Source: Pseudomonadota bacterium
GTDB lineage: Bacteria > Pseudomonadota > Gammaproteobacteria > DASZBR01
Assembly: GCA_021777765.1 (NCBI GenBank)
Contig: JAJYDF010000035.1
Location: 1-37,433 of the forward strand
Length of the DNA: 37,433 bases
Reading direction: 5' to 3'
Numbering within the stretch: the stretch's first letter is position 1; every line of letters starts with the position of its first letter. Positions 33,657-37,433 of the stretch are shown here, in pieces. The position numbers and the translations under genes were made by a program. Below the pieces are notes generated by a model. It was not told where the DNA came from, did not search any database, and saw nothing but the letters and a program-made list of their open reading frames with translations.

Positions 33657-36218
33657 ATGCGAAATTTTTTATTTGGTGGTGTGAGTACTTCTGAAGATAA
33701 TCCATCTAGTTTGTCATCTCTTGCACAATTTATGGGCCAATCACGACCGATTGAACTAGCCAATAATACTATTTTGAGTGATATTAAAAAGAGTCTTCAG
33801 GTAAACATTGAACAACACAAACGTATTTTCCCTCAAAGTAAAATTTCAGAAAAATTAGCCCCAATTTATAAAACCTTGGAAGAGCTTCCAAGTGTTCTAT
33901 CTCATGACAGACAGATTGATGATCCTCTATTTGATGCGCTTTTAGAAAAGTTCAGAGAGCAAGGTTATCATGCACTTGCGAAGCAACTTGAAACGGCTTA
34001 TTTAAAACACAAACCAAAAGCGATGTTATTAGTTTGGTTAAGTTCAGTTGCGTGTAAGTTGGAAAAATTATTACCAATAGCAAAAGAGTTAAAGGGTACC
34101 ATTGCTTTTATTGAAACATATATTAAACATGCTGACGCAGCATTACGTAAAGAAGTGATTAGTGATTATCAAAATATTGAGCAATTATTAAATGATGAAA
34201 ACTTAGCCGGTGTAGATAAGCAGATATTCGATACGTTTAAATCTATTTTTGATGAAGCTTATCCTAGTACAAATTGGCACCAAAGAAGGCATGCACAACA
34301 AGAAATTGATAAAATCAATGAAAAATTGGAGCGTGAGTTTAGTGGCAATAGAGAAATTGTTCAGCCGCTTTCACCACCTCAGCTACACGGTGAAGCAAAA
34401 GAAATAGAAGTTATACGTGAAGCAATTGATAATCGATCTGCTAATGAGAATAATTCTTTTATTAAAAAAGTAGTTAGGCGGGTGTTGAGTAGCAATTCCT
34501 ATTTGAGTTGTACTATTAATCCACCAGTTACTGTTATTGAATCAGCAAAACCTGTTGTGGAAAATATGCATAATCCATCGGCAGTAAGTTGTGCTAGCAT
34601 CGCTGATAATGTCATTTTTCCTGCGATGAAAAAATCATATCGCCTTCCTCTATTGGGTATTCCAATTCCTGGTTTGAAAGATCAAATTGCTGAGAATAAT
34701 AGACAAATGGATATTGCCGATCTTCATTTAATTATACAAAGAGAAACAGATGAAATTGATTTAGATGTGACACGTTATCGTACTGATAGAATAGGTCGTG
34801 AGGGACAATCAATTAATGTATTTCGCTTGCATTTTACGCGGAAGAATAGACCGCAAAATAATGACAAGATTCAAGTTATTCTTGGACATGGTAACGGAGG
34901 CGGAGCAGCAGGAACCTGTCAGTATGGTGTACAACTTATGACGCAATTTTTAAATGAACATCCTGAAGTGGATGGCGCTGTGTGTGAAATATTTGATTAT
35001 CCTGGTTCAGCTGCAAGTGGTGGTACTTATGCAACAATAGATGAGCTTGGACAAGATACCACTTATTTGTTAGTAAAAAATATGTTGGAAAGTGGTATAC
35101 CTGCCAGTCGAATATTTATATGTGTACATTCATTGGGCGGTTTAATCAGTTTGACTGCGCTAAAAAAATTAAAAAATGATGATATGTTGCCAATTTATTA
35201 CAGCAGTAGTTCATTAGACAAACCTTCTAAATTTTTAGGAAATTCTATCGGAGCAAATATTTTAGGCAGCCTAGTGTTAGGGCATTGGAATATCACTGGC
35301 AGTGAAATATTTGATGCATATCCAGAAAATCGACGTTTTAGTGCACATAATTTTGATGATGGCGTAATACCATTACATGCCAGTTTATTATTAGCATTGA
35401 ATAAAAATAAAGAATTACTGATTTATGCTGAAATGCTAAGTAATCGTGTTGCGATTGAAGCGGCGATTGATGCTTTAACAACTGAAAAAAATGAGTGTGC
35501 GAGAAAAATATCTTATGCGAGACAAGCATTAGATTATTTAAAAGATAATGAAGAAACATTGGCTAGGCGCCAAGGATTTCAGAAAGAGATTGAAAAACAC
35601 ACTAAAGATTTAGTTGTTATTGAGACTAAATTAAATAAAGCGAATGCTCAATTAGAATCGCTGCGAAGTAAAGAAGAATGCGTAACCGCAATTAGAAACT
35701 TTATGAGAGGCACAAATTGTGAAGGAAAGCTTTTTGATACAGGTAATCATGGAATGCAATCAGAAGATATTAAACAAACGATGCTGTATGTTGTTCGCAA
35801 TCGTGAGACGCTGCAATTGGAGGAAGATAAAAAAATATTTGATCAAGTGCTAGCTAAAATTAATGAATATTTTGCTATGCGCAAGAGCAGCAATGACTTT
35901 TTTGTTGATAATTTATATATTAATGCAGATAGAGCATTCCATAAACGTATTAAAGATTTAGGTAATGAATTAAGATCCGCATTCAATGCTAATTTTGTTG
36001 GTAAAAAATTACGTATATTAGTAGGCGCTTTATATCAGGAATATAAAAACTGTGATGCTAAAGCTTTAGCGAAAGATGTTTTAACTGAATTATTTTCAGG
36101 TCAACGAATAGGATATATAATAATGTCTGAGCAATTTGGCGAAGAATGTAGGCAGAATTATTTAGTTCCGTTTGAAAATGCTGTGGCATCAAAAAATAAT
36201 AGAGCATTAAAATCGTAA
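33657..36218 (+). CDS. Large alpha/beta-hydrolase, effector candidate
   Basis: The 853-residue product has a helical N-terminal half and an alpha/beta-hydrolase core from about 370 to 590. 'GHGNGGG' (410-416) forms the oxyanion side, 'VHSLGG' supplies nucleophile Ser492, 'FDDGVIPLH' near 566 may supply the acid, and 'TGNHGMQSE' near 697 the histidine. A charged coiled-coil (about 600-685) is inserted before that His. There is no signal peptide. The layout recalls lipase-like Dot/Icm effectors such as Legionella SidB/SdbA, but I cannot confirm kinship. ATG 33657 is preferred to GTG 33645 because GAGG lies six bases before it. A PmrA-like promoter precedes it and a strong bidirectional hairpin follows. 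Confidence 0.82.
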   Translation: MRNFLFGGVSTSEDNPSSLSSLAQFMGQSRPIELANNTILSDIKKSLQVNIEQHKRIFPQSKISEKLAPIYKTLEELPSVLSHDRQIDDPLFDALLEKFREQGYHALAKQLETAYLKHKPKAMLLVWLSSVACKLEKLLPIAKELKGTIAFIETYIKHADAALRKEVISDYQNIEQLLNDENLAGVDKQIFDTFKSIFDEAYPSTNWHQRRHAQQEIDKINEKLEREFSGNREIVQPLSPPQLHGEAKEIEVIREAIDNRSANENNSFIKKVVRRVLSSNSYLSCTINPPVTVIESAKPVVENMHNPSAVSCASIADNVIFPAMKKSYRLPLLGIPIPGLKDQIAENNRQMDIADLHLIIQRETDEIDLDVTRYRTDRIGREGQSINVFRLHFTRKNRPQNNDKIQVILGHGNGGGAAGTCQYGVQLMTQFLNEHPEVDGAVCEIFDYPGSAASGGTYATIDELGQDTTYLLVKNMLESGIPASRIFICVHSLGGLISLTALKKLKNDDMLPIYYSSSSLDKPSKFLGNSIGANILGSLVLGHWNITGSEIFDAYPENRRFSAHNFDDGVIPLHASLLLALNKNKELLIYAEMLSNRVAIEAAIDALTTEKNECARKISYARQALDYLKDNEETLARRQGFQKEIEKHTKDLVVIETKLNKANAQLESLRSKEECVTAIRNFMRGTNCEGKLFDTGNHGMQSEDIKQTMLYVVRNRETLQLEEDKKIFDQVLAKINEYFAMRKSSNDFFVDNLYINADRAFHKRIKDLGNELRSAFNANFVGKKLRILVGALYQEYKNCDAKALAKDVLTELFSGQRIGYIIMSEQFGEECRQNYLVPFENAVASKNNRALKS

Positions 36219-36238
36219 TCGAAAAGTACGCATTTTTT

Positions 36239-36262
36239 CCTTCTCCCGCAAGCGGGAGAAGG
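36239..36262. terminator. Bidirectional palindromic terminator-like hairpin
   Basis: CCTTCTCCCGC (36239-36249) pairs perfectly with GCGGGAGAAGG (36252-36262), flanked by a T-run on the left and an A-run on the right, so it is best read as a terminator for the minus strand and a transcript-end hairpin for the plus strand. The same palindrome in inverse orientation follows hslU (18126-18149), showing that it is a dispersed repeat. Confidence 0.65.
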
Positions 36263-36297
36263 AAAAAAAATATAAGTTTTATTTAAAAGGATTTAAA

Positions 36298-37233
36298 TTG
36301 AATATGAGCGATTTAATAGCAAAACCCCAATTATCTGATTCCAAAGATTGTCCCGCAGCTTCTCTAAAACCCATCCGTAAAAAAATTCCTACTCATCATG
36401 CATTAATTGGTGACAATTTAACAATTCGTCGCGCATTGCCCCATCATGAACGACGTATGATTGGCGCTTGGTGTTTCTTTGATCATTTTGGACCATTTGA
36501 TTTAACAAAGGGTAAAGGAATTAATGTCGCGCCACATCCGCATATGGGTTTGCAAACATTTACCTGGACTTTACAAGGTGAAATATTACACAGAGATAGT
36601 CTTGGATCTGTGCAAGTTATTAAACCTGGAGAAGTCAATTTAATGACAGCGGGTAATGGAATTTCTCATTCTGAAAATTCTTTACCTGATACTACAATTC
36701 ATGGCGTGCAATTATGGATTGCGCTACCTGATGCTCTCAGAAATATGCAAGCTGATTTTGTACATTATCCAAAAATGCCCACGCTTAATCATGACGGATT
36801 ATTTATTACTGTGTTAGCGGGTGAATATTTTGGATACCAAGCACCTACACATATTCACACACCATTAATAGGTTTAGATTTAAATGCTAAAGAAAATGCG
36901 ATAACCACTTTACCGTTAAATCCAAAATTTGAGTATGGTATTTTGCCATTAATAGGCGATATCGAGATAGAAGGTGAAATCACTGATATTGAAACTTTAC
37001 TCTATTTAGGTTGTGGTCGCACTGAATTATCGATGCAAATTAAAAAAGGGGCTCGAATTTTAATTATTGGTGGTGAGCCTTTTAATGAAGAAATTTTAAT
37101 TTGGTGGAATTTTGTGGCACGCACTAAACAAGAAATTATTGAAGCAACAAAAGCGTGGAATAATCAAACACGATTTGGTGTAGTGAAAGATTATCCCGGA
37201 GAAAGATTAATTGCGCCGGAAATGCCGAAATAA
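36298..37233 (+). CDS. Pirin family protein
   Basis: The 311-residue product is a bicupin pirin. All four metal ligands expected in the N-terminal cupin are present: His80, His82 ('PHPHMGLQTFTW'), His124 and Glu126 ('GNGISHSEN'). 'GEILHRDSLGSVQVIKPGEVNLMTAG' is the family signature. Known pirins are iron proteins, some with quercetinase activity; the role here is unknown. The start is not certain: AAGGA lies six bases before TTG 36298 and twelve before ATG 36304, so TTG may be used. It stands alone between the palindromic hairpin and a truncated repeat. Confidence 0.93.
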   Translation: MNMSDLIAKPQLSDSKDCPAASLKPIRKKIPTHHALIGDNLTIRRALPHHERRMIGAWCFFDHFGPFDLTKGKGINVAPHPHMGLQTFTWTLQGEILHRDSLGSVQVIKPGEVNLMTAGNGISHSENSLPDTTIHGVQLWIALPDALRNMQADFVHYPKMPTLNHDGLFITVLAGEYFGYQAPTHIHTPLIGLDLNAKENAITTLPLNPKFEYGILPLIGDIEIEGEITDIETLLYLGCGRTELSMQIKKGARILIIGGEPFNEEILIWWNFVARTKQEIIEATKAWNNQTRFGVVKDYPGERLIAPEMPK

Positions 37234-37245
37234 AAAAATAAACAA

Positions 37246-37260
37246 TCGTAGGGTGGATTA
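37246..37260. repeat. Truncated GTAGGGTGGATTA element
   Basis: TCGTAGGGTGGATTA matches the first 15 bases of the repeat arms at 5235 and 7984, then similarity stops (GCGCTATGAG). The pairing half is missing, so this is a decayed copy just after the pirin gene. Confidence 0.65.
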
Positions 37261-37321
37261 GCGCTATGAGAGATTATTTAACGTGTCTATTGTGGCATGT
37301 ACTTTAAATAATTAGTCGTCC

Positions 37322-37351
37322 CTGAATAATTCAATATTTTGAATTATTCAG
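37322..37351. repeat. Perfect 13-bp hairpin
   Basis: CTGAATAATTCAA (37322-37334) pairs perfectly with TTGAATTATTCAG (37339-37351) around TATT. It is AT-rich and has no following T-run. It is nested in a wider weak inverted arrangement (CCTGAAT at 37321, ATTCAGG at about 37374). It may be part of a mobile element end or operator. Confidence 0.55.
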
Positions 37352-37413
37352 ACCAAAAGGCCAATTCTGGAAATTCAGGATTCCAAATACACAATATAAT
37401 TTTGAGCCAAAAA

Positions 37414-37433
37414 ATCTTGAGCCTCCTCAAGAT
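37414..37433. repeat. 8-bp hairpin at window end
   Basis: ATCTTGAG (37414-37421) pairs with CTCAAGAT (37426-37433) around CCTC. The window ends at the last paired base, so the continuation cannot be judged; a T-run beyond would make it a terminator. Confidence 0.5.

Noticed and set aside
1..37433. CRISPR arrays, tRNA or rRNA genes, complete insertion sequences
   Set aside because: No regularly spaced direct repeats, cloverleaf-like or rRNA-like sequences, or transposase frames were found on reading both strands.

Overview
The window is AT-rich DNA (by eye about one third G+C) from a gammaproteobacterium. The core block argS – SPOR/FtsN-like gene – hslV – hslU – DUF971 (13.3–18.6 kb) is a typical gammaproteobacterial arrangement. 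HslV begins with a short propeptide as I remember it from Legionella. Around this core are genes typical of host-associated bacteria: a very large protein with a CX5R phosphoinositide-phosphatase signature, an ankyrin-type protein, two large proteins of about 850 residues that look like secreted effectors, and a remnant of a eukaryotic-type protein kinase. An amoeba- or arthropod-associated member of the Legionellales/Coxiella-like group is the best guess. No rRNA, tRNA, CRISPR array or intact insertion sequence was seen.

Layout. 0.3–1.4 kb: a divergent acyl-CoA dehydrogenase-like gene. 1.5–4.1 kb (minus): an unknown 856-residue membrane-anchored protein. 4.2–5.1 kb: pdxY with its own terminator. 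5.4–11.4 kb: tssJ, tssK, tssL and tssM, which encode the type VI secretion membrane complex and the baseplate-linking TssK; the other T6SS genes are not in this window. 11.5–13.1 kb: an unknown 545-residue protein. 13.3–18.6 kb: the conserved core block. 18.6–23.0 kb (minus): the phosphatase-like effector and the ankyrin gene, probably one transcript. 23.1–26.2 kb: an accessory patch with a small orphan gene, a DUF3800 gene coupled to a small possible nuclease/toxin gene, and an AbiEi-type antitoxin remnant lying back to back with a kinase remnant. 26.2–29.7 kb (minus): a large hybrid histidine kinase. 29.9–33.4 kb: a co-directional group with two HSL-type esterases, an enolase-superfamily enzyme and a broken DUF1761 gene. 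33.7–36.2 kb: an 853-residue alpha/beta-hydrolase effector candidate. 36.3–37.2 kb: a pirin.

Most notable signal. Two effector-like genes about 30 kb apart and on opposite strands (start codons at 4053 and 33657) share one promoter design: GTTAA(T/G), 5 nt, CTTAAG, 10 nt, TATAAT. It matches the published PmrA box form (YTTAAT, N5, YTTAAT), which is known to control Dot/Icm effector genes in Legionella and Coxiella. A weaker half-site with the same 10-nt spacing to TATAAC precedes the 545-residue gene at 11498. This suggests a small regulon of host-directed proteins in this window.

Other structural signals. A family of hairpin repeats (GTAGGGTGGATTA type and others) sits in the gaps around the T6SS genes and elsewhere. 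An 11-bp inverted repeat lies between the phosphatase gene and a divergent small gene. A single breakpoint near 25740 has removed the 5' ends of two unrelated genes.
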